A stretch of DNA of 37,559 nucleotides from Acidobacteriota bacterium. GTDB taxonomy: Bacteria > Acidobacteriota > Terriglobia > Acidiferrales > UBA7541. A program made the position numbers and the translations under genes. The DNA lies in the NCBI GenBank assembly GCA_013287135.1, contig JABDEK010000037.1, positions 1 through 37,559 of the forward strand, in the 5' to 3' direction. Numbering within the stretch: position 1 is the stretch's first letter; each line of letters starts with the position of its first letter. The notes beneath the pieces were generated by a model that searched no databases, had not been told where the DNA came from, and saw only the letters and a list, made by a program, of their open reading frames with translations. Shown here piece after piece: positions 8,100 to 18,227 of the stretch.

Positions 8100-8153
8100 G
8101 CTAATGCCGGGGCGACAATTTAGAAATGTGACGCTGAATGCCCCGACATTAGC
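8100..8153 (+). promoter_or_regulatory. leader hairpin upstream of Kelch protein
   Basis: Left arm 8100-8113 (GCTAATG-C-CGGGGC) pairs with right arm 8140-8153 (GCCCCG-A-CATTAGC): 13 base pairs around a single mismatch, with a 26-nt loop. It sits in the predicted 5' leader, 17 nt before the AGGAG at 8171. No T-run follows, so it is not an intrinsic terminator. A cis-regulatory or mRNA-stabilising element is possible. No known riboswitch was recognised. Confidence 0.55.
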
Positions 8154-8184
8154 GTGCTTCAATCGCGACCAGGAGTTGCCCAAC

Positions 8185-11100
8185 ATGAACAACCGTAGCT
8201 GGTCCAGCAGTTTCGGTTCCCGCCGTTCTTTCAGTTTGAGGCTCGTGAAGTACGGGGCGAAGCCGTTCTGGTGCACAATTGTTGCGATGTTATTCCTGCT
8301 CGTTTCTGGCTTGCCTGCCGACGCACAGGCTACTTTGACGCCCGCAACTTTGGCATTCGGCAGTGTAGCGTTGAATCAAACGAGCGCGTCGAAAACAACG
8401 ACCCTGAAGAATACGCAAGCCATTCCGTTGAACATTAACAGCGTCACCATCAACTGGAGTGGCGCTGGCAGTTTTGCAAATACCGGCGGAACTTGCCCGA
8501 ATTCTGGAGTGCTAGCCCCCGGAAAGAGTTGCACGATCACGGTTACGTTCACAGCTACTGGATTGGGCAGCCAGATGGGAACCCTAGCCCTCAACGATGA
8601 CGCCTCCAATAGTCCCCAAACGGTTACGCTAATGGGAACGGGCGTCGAGCCGGTGACGCTCTCCGTGTCGAGCTTAAATTTTGGTTCCGTGGCTGTCGGA
8701 AATACCAGCGCCACAAAAACAGTCACACTGACCAATCATCAGAATGTAACGCTTAATTTCTCGAGTATTTCTTCGAGCGGAGATTTCGCCATTGCCACCA
8801 ATACATGCGTCGCGAGTGTCGCCGCCGGCAAAACATGCACCATCGGGATCCAGTTTTCTCCCACCACTGCAGGAACGCGCTCCGGCACTCTCACGTTCAA
8901 CGATGGCGCACTCAATAGCCCTCAAACCGTGAGCCTAACGGGTACGGGCACAGTCAGTGTTTCAGTTTCTCCGACGACTTTAACGTTCGCCACCACAACG
9001 ATCGGCAAGACGGCCGCAGCTAAAACGGTTACCGCAACGAATCACCTGAAAACGGCTCTTACGGTTTCTACTCCTACCGCTAGCGGAGATTTCGCGGTTG
9101 GAACCAACACCTGCACTACACCGGTGAACGCGGGGAAAACATGCACCATCGGAGTGACGTTCACTCCTACCGAAACGGGCACGCGCACAGGAACACTTAC
9201 CATTCCTTTCGCTGCTTCCGGTAGTCCGATTCTTCTGAGCCTCAGCGGAACCGGCAATATGACGGGCTTGAAGTCGATTGCGGTCACACCCGCGAACCCA
9301 TCCATTCCGTTAAGCGGCACGCAACAATTCATTGCCACCGGCACTTTCGGCAATGGGACGATGGAGAATATTACGAACGCGGTTACGTGGACTTCATCTG
9401 CTACCAACGTTGCGACCATCAGCGCAACCGGACTTGCCAGCGCGGTCGGATTAAATCAAACAACGATTCAGGCGGCGTCAGGGACGATCAAAGCTTCGAC
9501 GACCTTAACCGTTACAGCGAGTTTCATTTTCACTGGCAGCCTGAACACCGCTCGCTCCTACCATACCGCGACACTTCTGAACAACGGTTTGGTGCTGATT
9601 GCGGGAGGTGCGGACGCGAATGGGAATCCGTTGGCTAGCGCGGAATTGTACGATCCATCTACCGGGACGTTCACTTTGACGGGCTCGTTAAATACTGCCC
9701 GCTACTCGCACACGGCAACTCTGCTGAATAACGGCAAGGCGCTCATTGTGGGAGGGGCTCAGCCGGGAGTAGCACTTTTCAGCGCAGAGCTATACGATCC
9801 TTCCACGGGAACCTTCACTCCGACGGGCAGTCTGAATACCGCGCGCTGGTCACACACTGCAACTCTGCTAAATAACGGGACGGTACTCATTGCCGGCGGC
9901 AGTGATGATGGCGTTACCCTAGCTAGTGCGGAGTTGTACGACCCCACTACCGGTGTTTTCACTTCCACCGGCAGCCTGAGTACGGCCCGCCTATATCACA
10001 CTGCGACGCTTTTGAATACCGGCAACGTGCTGATTGCCGGAGGAGAAAGTAACGGCAGCTTATCGAGCGCAGAGATATACAACTTCGCTACAGGAACTTT
10101 CACGGTTACCGGCAGCTTAGGCACCGCGCGTTCTCAACACTCAGCGACGCTTTTGAATAATGGCACGGTGGTCGTCGCCGGAGGCTTTTCGAACGGTGTT
10201 TATTTTTCCAGCGCGGAGCTGTACGATCCTGTCGCTGGTACGTTCACTGCGACCGGCAGCCTGAACACCGCGCGAGATCAACACACGGCTACACTGCTGA
10301 ACAATGGTACGGTGCTCATCGCGGGGGGCCAAGTTCCGCAGAACTGTCCACCTAATCCTCCGTGCAACACAATTCCTCTGGCAAGCGCGGAACTCTACGA
10401 TCCGGCAGCGGGAACATTCACGTACACCGGCAGTATGAATAGCGCAAGAGTAGGCCATGCGGCGACGTTGTTGAATACTGGAGCTGTCTTGGTAGCTGGC
10501 GGTTTCGACAACAATGGCGTTTATCAGTCCAGTGCGGAGCTTTACGAGACTGCCACGCTGACACCACCCAATCTCGTCTCGATTAGCGTGACGCCGGCTA
10601 CGCCAACCGTAGCGCCTGGTGAGACGCAGCAGTTCATCGCTACCGGGACGTTCAGCAACAACAGCCAGGAACAGCTTGCCTCCGTGACGTGGAGCACGTC
10701 GGACACGACCGTCGCGCAAATTTCAAACGATGCGAGCGATCCGGGCACCGCCATCGCCATCGCGGCGGGAACTGTGACCATTACAGCAACGGATGGGACA
10801 GTCAGCGGTTCCACTACGCTAACCGTTAGCTCGGCTGGAACGTTCCGTCTCACCGGAAGCATGACCGATGCACGCTACGATAATCCCGCTACGCTACTCA
10901 ACAACGGCATGGTGCTCGTGGCCGGAGGCGTAGGTGGGGGAGGTTCCTTGTCCGGGGCGGAGCTATACAATCCATCCACCGGAACTTTCACTTCTACGGG
11001 GAGTCTCAATACGGCGCGCTATAGCCATACGGCAACGCTGCTCAATAACGGCCAGGTGCTGATTGTAGGCGGGACCAATGTTCCCCCTGGCACGATCTTG

Positions 11101-11850
11101 TCCAGCGCAGAGTTGTACGATCCTTCCACCGGGACTTTCACTTCGACTGGCAGTTTGAATACAGCCCGCTATCAGCACACGGCGACACTCTTGGGTAACG
11201 GCATAGTGCTGATCGCCGGAGGAGTTGACTCCAGCGGCCATAGTTTATCAACCGCTGAGCTGTACGATCCGAGTACGGGAGTCTTCACCCTAACAACCAG
11301 CAACATGACCACGGCGCGTTGGGATGCTACATCTACGCTTTTGAATAATGGCAAGGTTCTGATCGCTGGTGGGGTGAGCGATGTCGGAGTCTTGAGCAGC
11401 GCGGAGTTGTACGATCCAGCCACAGGCAACTTCACTGCAACAGGCAACATGAACGACACACGCTACATCCACACAGCGACGCTTTTGAACAACGGAATGG
11501 TGTTAATTGCTGGAGGCAATACCGGTAACCTTGGCCCCGTGACCAGCGCAGATTTGTACGACCCAGGAACCGGAACATTCACTGCGACCGGCAGCATGAG
11601 CAACCCGCGCTTCGGGCATACGGCCACCCTGCTGAATAATGGAATGGTGCTGGTCGCCGGTGGCAACATTGGGAATGGCAGTGGTTTCAATGGTGCCGAA
11701 CTGTATGATCCCGCCAGCGGAACGTTCTCTATCACTGGCAACCTTAACTATGCCCGCGCGGGACATTGCGCCGCTCGCCTGGACAATGGAGCCGTGCTAA
11801 TCGCAGGAGGCTTTGACGACGCTGACTTGTCTAGCGCCGAGCTGTATTAG
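8185..11850 (+). CDS. large secreted protein: ASH/choice-of-anchor-D, Ig-like and two Kelch propellers
   Basis: Start taken at 8185 because AGGAG lies 9 bases upstream and a Sec signal peptide follows (hydrophobic [12 protein letters not shown], cleavage after ADA); an earlier ATG at 8068 falls inside the leader. The product is 1221 aa. Domain order: three choice-of-anchor-D/ASH repeats (each with LxFGSV-type starts and GKxCTI motifs), a bacterial Ig-like (BIG2-type) domain, seven Kelch-type repeats ([21 protein letters not shown]), a second BIG2-like domain, and seven more Kelch repeats. Each block of seven is enough for a closed propeller. No enzyme active site is evident; a surface binding or adhesion role is likely. 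The stop at 11850 directly follows the last repeat, with no anchor motif seen. Confidence 0.85.
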   Translation: MNNRSWSSSFGSRRSFSLRLVKYGAKPFWCTIVAMLFLLVSGLPADAQATLTPATLAFGSVALNQTSASKTTTLKNTQAIPLNINSVTINWSGAGSFANTGGTCPNSGVLAPGKSCTITVTFTATGLGSQMGTLALNDDASNSPQTVTLMGTGVEPVTLSVSSLNFGSVAVGNTSATKTVTLTNHQNVTLNFSSISSSGDFAIATNTCVASVAAGKTCTIGIQFSPTTAGTRSGTLTFNDGALNSPQTVSLTGTGTVSVSVSPTTLTFATTTIGKTAAAKTVTATNHLKTALTVSTPTASGDFAVGTNTCTTPVNAGKTCTIGVTFTPTETGTRTGTLTIPFAASGSPILLSLSGTGNMTGLKSIAVTPANPSIPLSGTQQFIATGTFGNGTMENITNAVTWTSSATNVATISATGLASAVGLNQTTIQAASGTIKASTTLTVTASFIFTGSLNTARSYHTATLLNNGLVLIAGGADANGNPLASAELYDPSTGTFTLTGSLNTARYSHTATLLNNGKALIVGGAQPGVALFSAELYDPSTGTFTPTGSLNTARWSHTATLLNNGTVLIAGGSDDGVTLASAELYDPTTGVFTSTGSLSTARLYHTATLLNTGNVLIAGGESNGSLSSAEIYNFATGTFTVTGSLGTARSQHSATLLNNGTVVVAGGFSNGVYFSSAELYDPVAGTFTATGSLNTARDQHTATLLNNGTVLIAGGQVPQNCPPNPPCNTIPLASAELYDPAAGTFTYTGSMNSARVGHAATLLNTGAVLVAGGFDNNGVYQSSAELYETATLTPPNLVSISVTPATPTVAPGETQQFIATGTFSNNSQEQLASVTWSTSDTTVAQISNDASDPGTAIAIAAGTVTITATDGTVSGSTTLTVSSAGTFRLTGSMTDARYDNPATLLNNGMVLVAGGVGGGGSLSGAELYNPSTGTFTSTGSLNTARYSHTATLLNNGQVLIVGGTNVPPGTILSSAELYDPSTGTFTSTGSLNTARYQHTATLLGNGIVLIAGGVDSSGHSLSTAELYDPSTGVFTLTTSNMTTARWDATSTLLNNGKVLIAGGVSDVGVLSSAELYDPATGNFTATGNMNDTRYIHTATLLNNGMVLIAGGNTGNLGPVTSADLYDPGTGTFTATGSMSNPRFGHTATLLNNGMVLVAGGNIGNGSGFNGAELYDPASGTFSITGNLNYARAGHCAARLDNGAVLIAGGFDDADLSSAELY

Positions 11851-12196
11851 GACAGTCATGCCTGAACGGCGGTGTTGCTATTTTATTCGCCCTCCCAGCG
11901 GGCGATGACGGCGCAGCAAGACAGTTTCTAATCGCATTCATTGCGGTGCGCGCTATATCCATGAGCGGCTTTTGATGGATGATTCGACACTCTAAACAAT
12001 CGTGGTATATTCCATTCGCCCTCTTTCGATGTCGCCGAACGTTAAATTTTCTTTTTAACTTGCCGCACGGATCGCCAAGCTTTCCATTCTCTCTAGCGGC
12101 TTTTGCCTTCGCTTTTGCCTTCGCTTTCGACTCAGCTGGCCCCTACCAAGAGCTGAATGTAGACATATATATGCCTGTATGCTATCCTATATGCTC
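11851..12196. other. intergenic with short tandem repeat
   Basis: Contains a 12-bp unit GCTTTTGCCTTC in tandem at 12099-12122 plus a partial third copy, and a small GC hairpin near 11890. AT-rich promoter-like sequence (TATATATG and TATCCTATAT) precedes the gene at 12197. No convincing gene seen. Confidence 0.4.
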
Positions 12197-12340
12197 ATGA
12201 AACGAACGGCACTCTTTCTGAAGGAACAGCAGCTGGAGAAGCTGCAGAAACTATCCGAGAAAACCGGCGCACCTGTCGCGGAACTCATCCGGCGTTCCAT
12301 CGACGCCTATCTGTTATCAAGGAAGAAGGAATTGAAGTAA
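12197..12340 (+). CDS. ribbon-helix-helix (CopG-like) small protein
   Basis: A 47-aa frame with the classic ribbon-helix-helix pattern: a short beta strand (RTALFL), helix 1 (EQQLEKLQKLSEKTG), a turn, and helix 2 (PVAELIRRSIDAYL). Such proteins bind DNA as dimers and are often antitoxins or plasmid or element repressors. No toxin gene follows; the sequence after the TAA is a truncated serine recombinase read in the same frame. An in-frame ATG at 12191 adds two residues. No Shine-Dalgarno is evident, so translation may be weak or leaderless. Its integrity and pattern argue that it is real; whether it is functional is uncertain. Confidence 0.65.
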   Translation: MKRTALFLKEQQLEKLQKLSEKTGAPVAELIRRSIDAYLLSRKKELK

Positions 12341-12913
12341 ACGGGACGCCTCGGTGTTGACAGTTCCGGGCCGCTCGGCCGAGCAAAGATAGTTATCGTC
12401 GGGGCGATCGCGGAACTGGAAAGAAGTTTAATCGTCGAGCGGGTCAAAGCGGGAATGCGAAGAGCGAAATTGGAAGGCCGACGAATCGGACGTGCACCTC
12501 TGAAGATCGACAGACAACAGGTTGTCGCAGACCGCCGCTCGGGAATGAGTTTGACCGAAGTTGCAAAGAAACATCGTGTCCCCCGAGCAACTGTCTGCCG
12601 TTTAGTCAATGAAGCTGGGCCGAAGAAGCCGAAAACATCAGGGCTCTGTAACCGCGAAACAGCTGCTCCCCGACCGAAGGTAGGAATTTGCCGACCGCTG
12701 CTTAACCGTAGATTTGGCCCCCCATCCACCGCAACCGCCAGCAGCCACCTTCAAACGGCTTCATCGAAAGCGCGCCGAGCACCTTGCCTTACCTTGCGCA
12801 TCGTTGAAAACACGCTTCCGATAAGCTCTAACGTTTATCAAGCACTGGCGCTCATGACTAGCCGGTTGCTGCCCGAGAAACACCTGAACCTCGTGCCAGG
12901 TTCACTCCTATAG
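12341..12913 (+). pseudogene. serine recombinase (resolvase) C-terminal remnant
   Basis: Directly after the TAA of the ribbon-helix-helix gene, the same frame reads like the middle and end of a resolvase/invertase: SSGPLGRAKIVIVGAIAELE, then the long E helix (ERSLIVERVKAGMRRAKLEG), then a C-terminal DNA-binding helix-turn-helix (LTEVAKKHRVPRATVCRLV) ending about 12620. The N-terminal catalytic domain with its serine is missing. After ~12620 the frame stays open to 12913 but is no longer resolvase-like. The first internal ATG is at 12455. This is a beheaded recombinase left from a mobile element, unable to catalyse recombination. Confidence 0.8.
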
Positions 12914-13178
12914 CCCAGTCCTGCATGATGATGAGACCGGTATTTTACAGAATTCGCGAAATTATTAATGACCGCAGACGAGAGAGGCTGACGACGAGAA
13001 GTCAGACGAATAGTAAAAAATCCCTCTGGTTGCACATAACTGTTTGAACAAAAACCAAAGAACCATTGACGTAAACGTTCCCTCCTGCAAGCCTAGCAAC
13101 TATAGAAAGCCCATCCAACGAACTATTCCCTCCAGTTGGCTGTGTACACCGTGGCGATCCACGAGGAGTTAGCCCGAA

Positions 13179-14639
13179 ATGAAGTTCAAGATTTCATTAG
13201 CGATTTTGGTTCTGGTGTCTTCGGTTCCAACGTTCGCACAATCAACTACGTACTCTTACGTTGGAGCGCGATTCAAAATTTTTGGCAGTGAACCCTGTCC
13301 ATCGCCGGCGTGCAACATCACGGGGTCTTTCACGGTGAGCGGGCCTCTGCTAAATTTGCCTTGGATGACGCAAATATCGCCAGGATTGTTTAGTTTTACG
13401 GATGGAAACGCCGTTGTAACGCAGACGAATGCCTCTTCCATCACGTTCTTCTACGTTAGTACTGACGCCTCCGGAAACCTTGTGAACTGGGATATGCAAG
13501 TCTCTAACGGGCCTCTTGGCGTTAGCGGGACTACATTGATAATGGATAATTATTCGGGCTCGGTTGAAAGTCAGTCCTATAATAACGCAACTGGCACTTA
13601 TGCTCTCGTGCTGTCAGCGGGCGCATGGACTACCATCCCAGCCAATCAGTCATTTGTCATTGAGTCCACCAATACAGAGCCGTCGGCGGGCACAGCCACA
13701 AGTTCGGACCCCGATTCTACAGTCAAGTGCACAGTCGCTGCCCCATGCCCGCAACAACTGCTCTTTGCCTTTGATACATGGAATCAAGCCCAGGCCACAC
13801 TGGGAACTCCCAATGCCCTGTGGGGTACGAATTCAATTTACGATAGCGGTACAGGAATAAACTTGGGCACTCTCTGCGGCGCCAACAACTCTATGTTTGT
13901 GGTAAACGGCGACGGTCTTTACTACAACTTCTTCTTCACAGACGGCTCGAATCCATGCACGAGCACAAGCGCTGTTCCAGCGAAAGGTGTGTACTGTCTC
14001 ACTTTCGCGCTTGCTGCAAATTGTTCAGGCTCGTTTGTTGAGAGCGGGCCCTTCTCGATGTACGCCTATACTGCTCCAAGCGGAAACTATATTGGTACTT
14101 TCAATGACACGGCAGGCGGACATCACCTTTTGCACGGTACCAGCGGCAACGACCAAATTAATCTGACCATTAACACCGACTTCTCGGTCACAAGCACTCT
14201 GATAATGATCCCTGGCGACCTGTGTGCTGCGCAGACGAACGTGCTGAATTTCACTTCAACGGACCCAGCTGCCATTGCTTATGCCGCTTACACCGGCACC
14301 ATCTCAGGAATTGAAGTTGGCGATGTCACGCTAACAGCGATGGGCGACGGTATGGGCGACGTGCTAGCTGTTATCATCGATGACCATGATGCCAACGGCA
14401 ATGTGCTTCCCGCTGGAAGCTTGTATATCACGGGAACGAGTATTGCTGGCGTTTGCGGAAGCGGCTATTCTTTTTATGATCGCCCCTTTTCTAAAAGAGG
14501 TTTGACAGCACATCCAATTCCCATAATCCGCCGCCCGCACCATCGATTGAGGAACAGGTTCGAGCGCGATCTCAGAGAGAGGATCGATGATCGCGAACAA
14601 TTACCGTCGCGATTAATGATTCCGAGTCTCTGGTGGTAA
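13179..14639 (+). CDS. secreted hypothetical protein
   Basis: Encodes 486 aa. A Sec signal peptide is clear (residues 1-20, cleavage after TFA). The start ATG follows GAGGAG at 13160-13165, though with a long spacer. The mature protein is rich in Ser, Thr, Gly and Asn with paired cysteines, typical of extracellular beta-sandwich proteins; two regions (about residues 20-160 and 190-430) look separately folded. No enzymatic motif was recognised. After about residue 435 (following SGYSFYD) composition changes abruptly to Arg- and Pro-rich, suggesting that the natural stop was lost and that the last ~50 residues are read-through into noncoding DNA. Confidence in the body of the gene is high, in the tail low. 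Confidence 0.7.
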   Translation: MKFKISLAILVLVSSVPTFAQSTTYSYVGARFKIFGSEPCPSPACNITGSFTVSGPLLNLPWMTQISPGLFSFTDGNAVVTQTNASSITFFYVSTDASGNLVNWDMQVSNGPLGVSGTTLIMDNYSGSVESQSYNNATGTYALVLSAGAWTTIPANQSFVIESTNTEPSAGTATSSDPDSTVKCTVAAPCPQQLLFAFDTWNQAQATLGTPNALWGTNSIYDSGTGINLGTLCGANNSMFVVNGDGLYYNFFFTDGSNPCTSTSAVPAKGVYCLTFALAANCSGSFVESGPFSMYAYTAPSGNYIGTFNDTAGGHHLLHGTSGNDQINLTINTDFSVTSTLIMIPGDLCAAQTNVLNFTSTDPAAIAYAAYTGTISGIEVGDVTLTAMGDGMGDVLAVIIDDHDANGNVLPAGSLYITGTSIAGVCGSGYSFYDRPFSKRGLTAHPIPIIRRPHHRLRNRFERDLRERIDDREQLPSRLMIPSLWW

Positions 14640-15456
14640 GCCGAGACATTCATTAAAATCGTCGCTTCAAGTCAAAGTAATCCGGATAATGCTCCTCAAT
14701 CCTAAATCGAGTCTCGACCCACAAAGTGGGCACTCGGGCACCCGTCTCGGCATACCAGCCGACACCTCTAAACGACAATATCACGCAGTCGACTCCCGCA
14801 AGCGGCGTGAGCCTGGTTAGTTCTGACTATAAAGGGAGAATGCCTTCGGCTGGAATTTTTCTTGCTTCACCAGCCCACTTGCGCGAGCGAGATCTGTTCT
14901 GACCGACCGCACCATGTGCTCGGTTGCAGGGCCATGCGACCCCGCGATCTGGGTTTTCTCCCACCGGCGGTTTTCACCGCTTTCGTTTACCAACGCACAG
15001 TTAGGCAAACTCATTGAAAAAACGGTGGCGGTTCAAAAGGGTCTTTGCCGCCGAAGTTCTAAGTCGTTTGATTAGTATAGGCGATTGTCGAGCCTAATGC
15101 TGGTCCGCAGACTACAGGTTCTGGACCATGTCGAAAAATTTGGTTGAAACTATCCGAACTCGTGGGAGAAGGATACGAGAATTTTAATGTGAATTTGCCG
15201 TTGAGCAGCGTTGAGTGAGATTTCGCGGATCAAAAAAGCGTCGCGGAAAAGACGAAGCAACGAATCTGGAAATCGCGAGTACGTGCGGAGTGGGAAAGCT
15301 GCGATGCGAAGTTGTCGCCCGACTGCTCGCTGAGAGGGTGGTCCGATAGATGGTCGCCGCGTTGGACTGCGGGATAATCGGCTATGATTTCAGTAAGTAT
15401 CGGTTCGCCTCCGACTCGCGCTTCAGATAGAACCGATACGCTGAGCATTGTTTACA
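14640..15456. other. degenerate intergenic region
   Basis: No intact gene recognised over ~800 bp. It holds the second fossil fragment (15243-15318) and scattered short frames. It appears to be decayed coding DNA. Confidence 0.4.
15243..15318 (+). repeat. fossil coding fragment, copy 2
   Basis: Encodes AEKTKQRIWKSRVRAEWE on the plus strand, matching the fragment at 7788-7861 in protein and in most DNA positions. Frame and similarity are lost after about 15300. Confidence 0.55.
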
Positions 15457-15618
15457 ATGCATTCTTATGTCGTACTGAAGAACACTCCGCCTGCATGTTC
15501 ATCGTATCCTTGGGCATCAAAAACTGTCGGCGATGTGGAATCGGCGTTGAAATCCGAGCCCGAGAAACAACGCGCGGCAATGTGGGAATTCGCATCGGTA
15601 TCGCCAAGCAAAAACTGA
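15457..15618 (+). CDS. candidate 53-aa small protein
   Basis: An ATG at 15457 opens a 53-codon frame whose second half (DVESALKSEPEKQRAAMWEF) has the charged, helical composition of real protein, unlike the surrounding frames. No ribosome-binding site is visible, so it may be the tail of a decayed gene and not a free small gene. Family unknown. Confidence 0.3.
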   Translation: MHSYVVLKNTPPACSSYPWASKTVGDVESALKSEPEKQRAAMWEFASVSPSKN

Positions 15619-15864
15619 GAGGAAAAATGTCACCACCACAGATTCCAAACCGCAGCAAGTTGGCGCAACTCGCTGTCTTACAGGCAGCGCAAGCCGTTTC
15701 ATCGAGCGCCCACGGTTGCCGGAGCCTGCAACGCACCGAACGCACTCGTCGTTCCTTTTCGAATCGAATTGTCTGTCGCAGTATCTCCAGAAAGGCGGAT
15801 TGCCTATCGGTGATCATTTTGTGGCCCAGAAGGAAAGAAAGAGATTAGGCCATTGTGCACGCAT

Positions 15865-16290
15865 ATGCGCTTCTCAATTCTCCATATATCGGATCTCCAT
15901 AGCGACCTGACCGATGAAATTGACAACAAGTGGCTCCTCGATTCCCTCAATAACGATTTCAATCAATTTGAAAAACAGACGCCCACAATCGCAAGGCCAT
16001 CGCTTTCGATAGTCAGCGGTGATTTTATATTCGGTTCAAACCGGGCGCAGCGGACAACGCAAGAGAGCAGAATCGGCAATATGCGCATGCAGAGGAATTT
16101 CTTGTTGGCTTGGCCGAGCGGTTCTTCGATGGAAAGCTCGAGCGGATTGTGGACTTACCGGCAACCACGATGTCTCTCATGAGGACGTCATGGCGAGCGA
16201 TTGCCTACGCACGCATGACCAGCGTGGTGCCTCCTTAATCCAAGCAACAGCCAGGAATTCGTTTGTGTTTTCAGTTGGGGCCGCGTTGTA
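15865..16290 (+). pseudogene. calcineurin-like metallophosphoesterase, frameshifted and truncated
   Basis: The frame from ATG 15865 begins FSILHISDLHSD, the first metal-binding motif (D-x-H), and continues to SIVSGDFIFG, the second (GD). After ~16040 the protein-like sequence moves to another frame (QYAHAEEFLVGLAERFFDGK), and near 16150 to a third, giving the third motif GNHDVSHEDVMASD. At least two frameshifts therefore break the gene, and it ends without the C-terminal histidine motifs of the family. The original would have been a cytosolic phosphoesterase with a long insert between motifs I and II. The present locus cannot make the enzyme unless the shifts are sequencing errors. Confidence 0.75.
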
Positions 16291-16313
16291 AACGCGATCT
16301 TACGTCGGAAGAG

Positions 16314-18092
16314 CTAGCTTCCCTGATTCGTCTTAGGGAAATATTTCCCCAGCGGTATGTTTACGGAGCCGATGTTTCCCGTATCTGCATCCCGAATAAC
16401 AATACGTAGCGACACAGCTTTGGGATCTACGGTAACTTCCTTCGAATAGGTCCCGCCTTGGGCTAGCACTCGTTGGTAAACTTCGGGCGCGAACTCTAAC
16501 GACATCGCTTGGCTTTCTACACCAACGATCGCATTCCGGTCATCCACCTGCGCCAACGCTGCGTCTATCTTTGCGATCCGTTTGCCATCCTCGGATTTAA
16601 AAAAGATTTGGCGAAGATCCATCAATGTAACGACAGCAATCTTCCTCCTGCTCACATCGGTCGCCATGACGCGCGTAGTGAGTTCGATTGCCGTCGCTTC
16701 AAGCGGACTCATAGCCGTGCCCCCAAGGATTGCGCTCCGCACGCGTTCGTTCGGGTTCGGTAGCGGCGTCGCAAAATACCCCTCCCGCGCGCGGACCTTC
16801 GCCCCGGGAACACCCACTTCCACTTTGATCTTGCGGTACCGGCCGTTCCACGTGATTCCCTGGGGTGCATAGGCCAGCTTGTAGGTCACGCTCGCGTCGT
16901 TCATCGCCTCTTGGATGCAACCCTTTATGTCGTTATTGTTAAAATAGGCTTTCCCACCCGTCATCGAAGCAATCGCGCTCATTGTTAAGAGGCTCGGCGC
17001 ATCCCCATGGCCTGTTGGTCCTTCAAATCTCATGCCTGCACCGGTTAGATCCGCTCCGATGATTCCGCGCGCATCAACCGGGTAAACCGCTAGGTTCGCA
17101 TTGTTCAGTACTTTGGTTACTTGGTCGATTTCATCCGCGAAGGAGATCGGCGCATCAAGGCCGCGGCCGGGTTCCAAGCCAATAACCAGCGGAAACGCTC
17201 CGGACACCCAGATCAGGTTTTTTCGTCCCGGCGCCCACGCCAGGTGATTCGCGATTTCTTGAAATGCCTCGGCTGTGATTCGCACTCGGTCTCCGAAGGC
17301 TGTGTCGGCCGCCGCCATCGACTCTCTCGGCAGCAAGAACGTTTGCAGGGGGCTGTCGTTCCACTCCTTTGACGCCTCGAGTTCCGTTGTCGGCCGTCCC
17401 CTATACTTCTGCATCATCTCTAATAGACTCGCCGAATCGGTTGTGAAATCGTGCATCATCCGCAAATGGCGGCCCAGTGTGTAGATCGCAATGTGATCTC
17501 CGGGCTTTATTTGTTGCAAAAATTTAATCACCTGATCGCGGGCATAAGACTGGTCAAGTAGCGGCGTATTCAGGGCATCCAGCAGAATCACGGTAACATT
17601 GTTCAACCCTGCGGTGGTCGACAGCACTTTGTTCGTAAAAGTATTTGGCGGCAAGGGCGGCTGGCTTCTTGCCTTCCCTTCCGCCGAATTCTCTTCTCCG
17701 GAAAAAAACTGAATCTCCTGGCGTTGTTTGTTGTCCAGTACCGTGAAATCGCTCTTCTTCAGCCCTGTTATTGGCCTCCCGTGCTTGTCCTGCACCACCA
17801 CGCTTACTTGTACTAGCTGGGTCGCCACCTTTATCGTCGGAGTAGGGGCTTGCACGGTCTTCGTTACACTTTGAGGAGTTGTATCTACGAACTGGCTCCG
17901 CGATGGAGACGCGGGCTCCTTCGCTCGTGGCGCAGAATCTTGTAATTGAATCTCCAGGCCGTTGTACGGTGCACCCGACGCCGCCTCAGCGAGCGTCGGC
18001 AACGCCCTCTGACCGAGAGCAACACTCGATACAAAGATAACGAACAATAAGGACGCCCCACGGATGGCTGACATTGAACCGAATGCTACCAT
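16314..18092 (-). CDS. VWFA-related acidobacterial domain protein
   Basis: Encodes 592 aa with an N-terminal signal sequence (hydrophobic ASLLFVIFVSSVALG). Residues ~85-400 match the VWFA-related domain described for Acidobacteria (TIGR03436 type): VSVVVQDKHGRPITGL, FTVLDNKQ, VILLDALNTP and the strand KNLIWVSGAFPL. The usual MIDAS DxSxS is replaced by DALNT, as is common in this family, so metal-dependent ligand binding is doubtful. The rest is a beta-rich C-terminal region. A secreted or periplasmic protein of unknown role. The start could be ATG 18092 or ATG 18074; neither has a good Shine-Dalgarno. The family is close to diagnostic for this phylum. Confidence 0.85.
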   Translation of the reverse strand: MVAFGSMSAIRGASLLFVIFVSSVALGQRALPTLAEAASGAPYNGLEIQLQDSAPRAKEPASPSRSQFVDTTPQSVTKTVQAPTPTIKVATQLVQVSVVVQDKHGRPITGLKKSDFTVLDNKQRQEIQFFSGEENSAEGKARSQPPLPPNTFTNKVLSTTAGLNNVTVILLDALNTPLLDQSYARDQVIKFLQQIKPGDHIAIYTLGRHLRMMHDFTTDSASLLEMMQKYRGRPTTELEASKEWNDSPLQTFLLPRESMAAADTAFGDRVRITAEAFQEIANHLAWAPGRKNLIWVSGAFPLVIGLEPGRGLDAPISFADEIDQVTKVLNNANLAVYPVDARGIIGADLTGAGMRFEGPTGHGDAPSLLTMSAIASMTGGKAYFNNNDIKGCIQEAMNDASVTYKLAYAPQGITWNGRYRKIKVEVGVPGAKVRAREGYFATPLPNPNERVRSAILGGTAMSPLEATAIELTTRVMATDVSRRKIAVVTLMDLRQIFFKSEDGKRIAKIDAALAQVDDRNAIVGVESQAMSLEFAPEVYQRVLAQGGTYSKEVTVDPKAVSLRIVIRDADTGNIGSVNIPLGKYFPKTNQGS

Positions 18093-18227
18093 TTCGTGCG
18101 GCAGATTCAGAGAGAATAATGTACTGTTGTGACAACAGCTGACGGCGTCACAAGGCGCGCCGAATGGTGCTGGATCGCCTCTCGTGAGCGGGGACGAGGT
18201 CTAAGTCTTTCGGATGGCGTCCGAGCC

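Noticed and set aside
10141..10719. 192-codon minus-strand frame inside the Kelch gene
   Set aside because: Shadow of the repetitive coding sequence; no ribosome-binding site or family.
11979..12200. 73-codon frame with FAFAFAF repeat
   Set aside because: Arises from the 12-bp tandem repeat; no ribosome-binding site and overlaps the start of the RHH gene.
14817..15014. 65-codon minus-strand frame
   Set aside because: Locally plausible composition but no family, ribosome-binding site or context.
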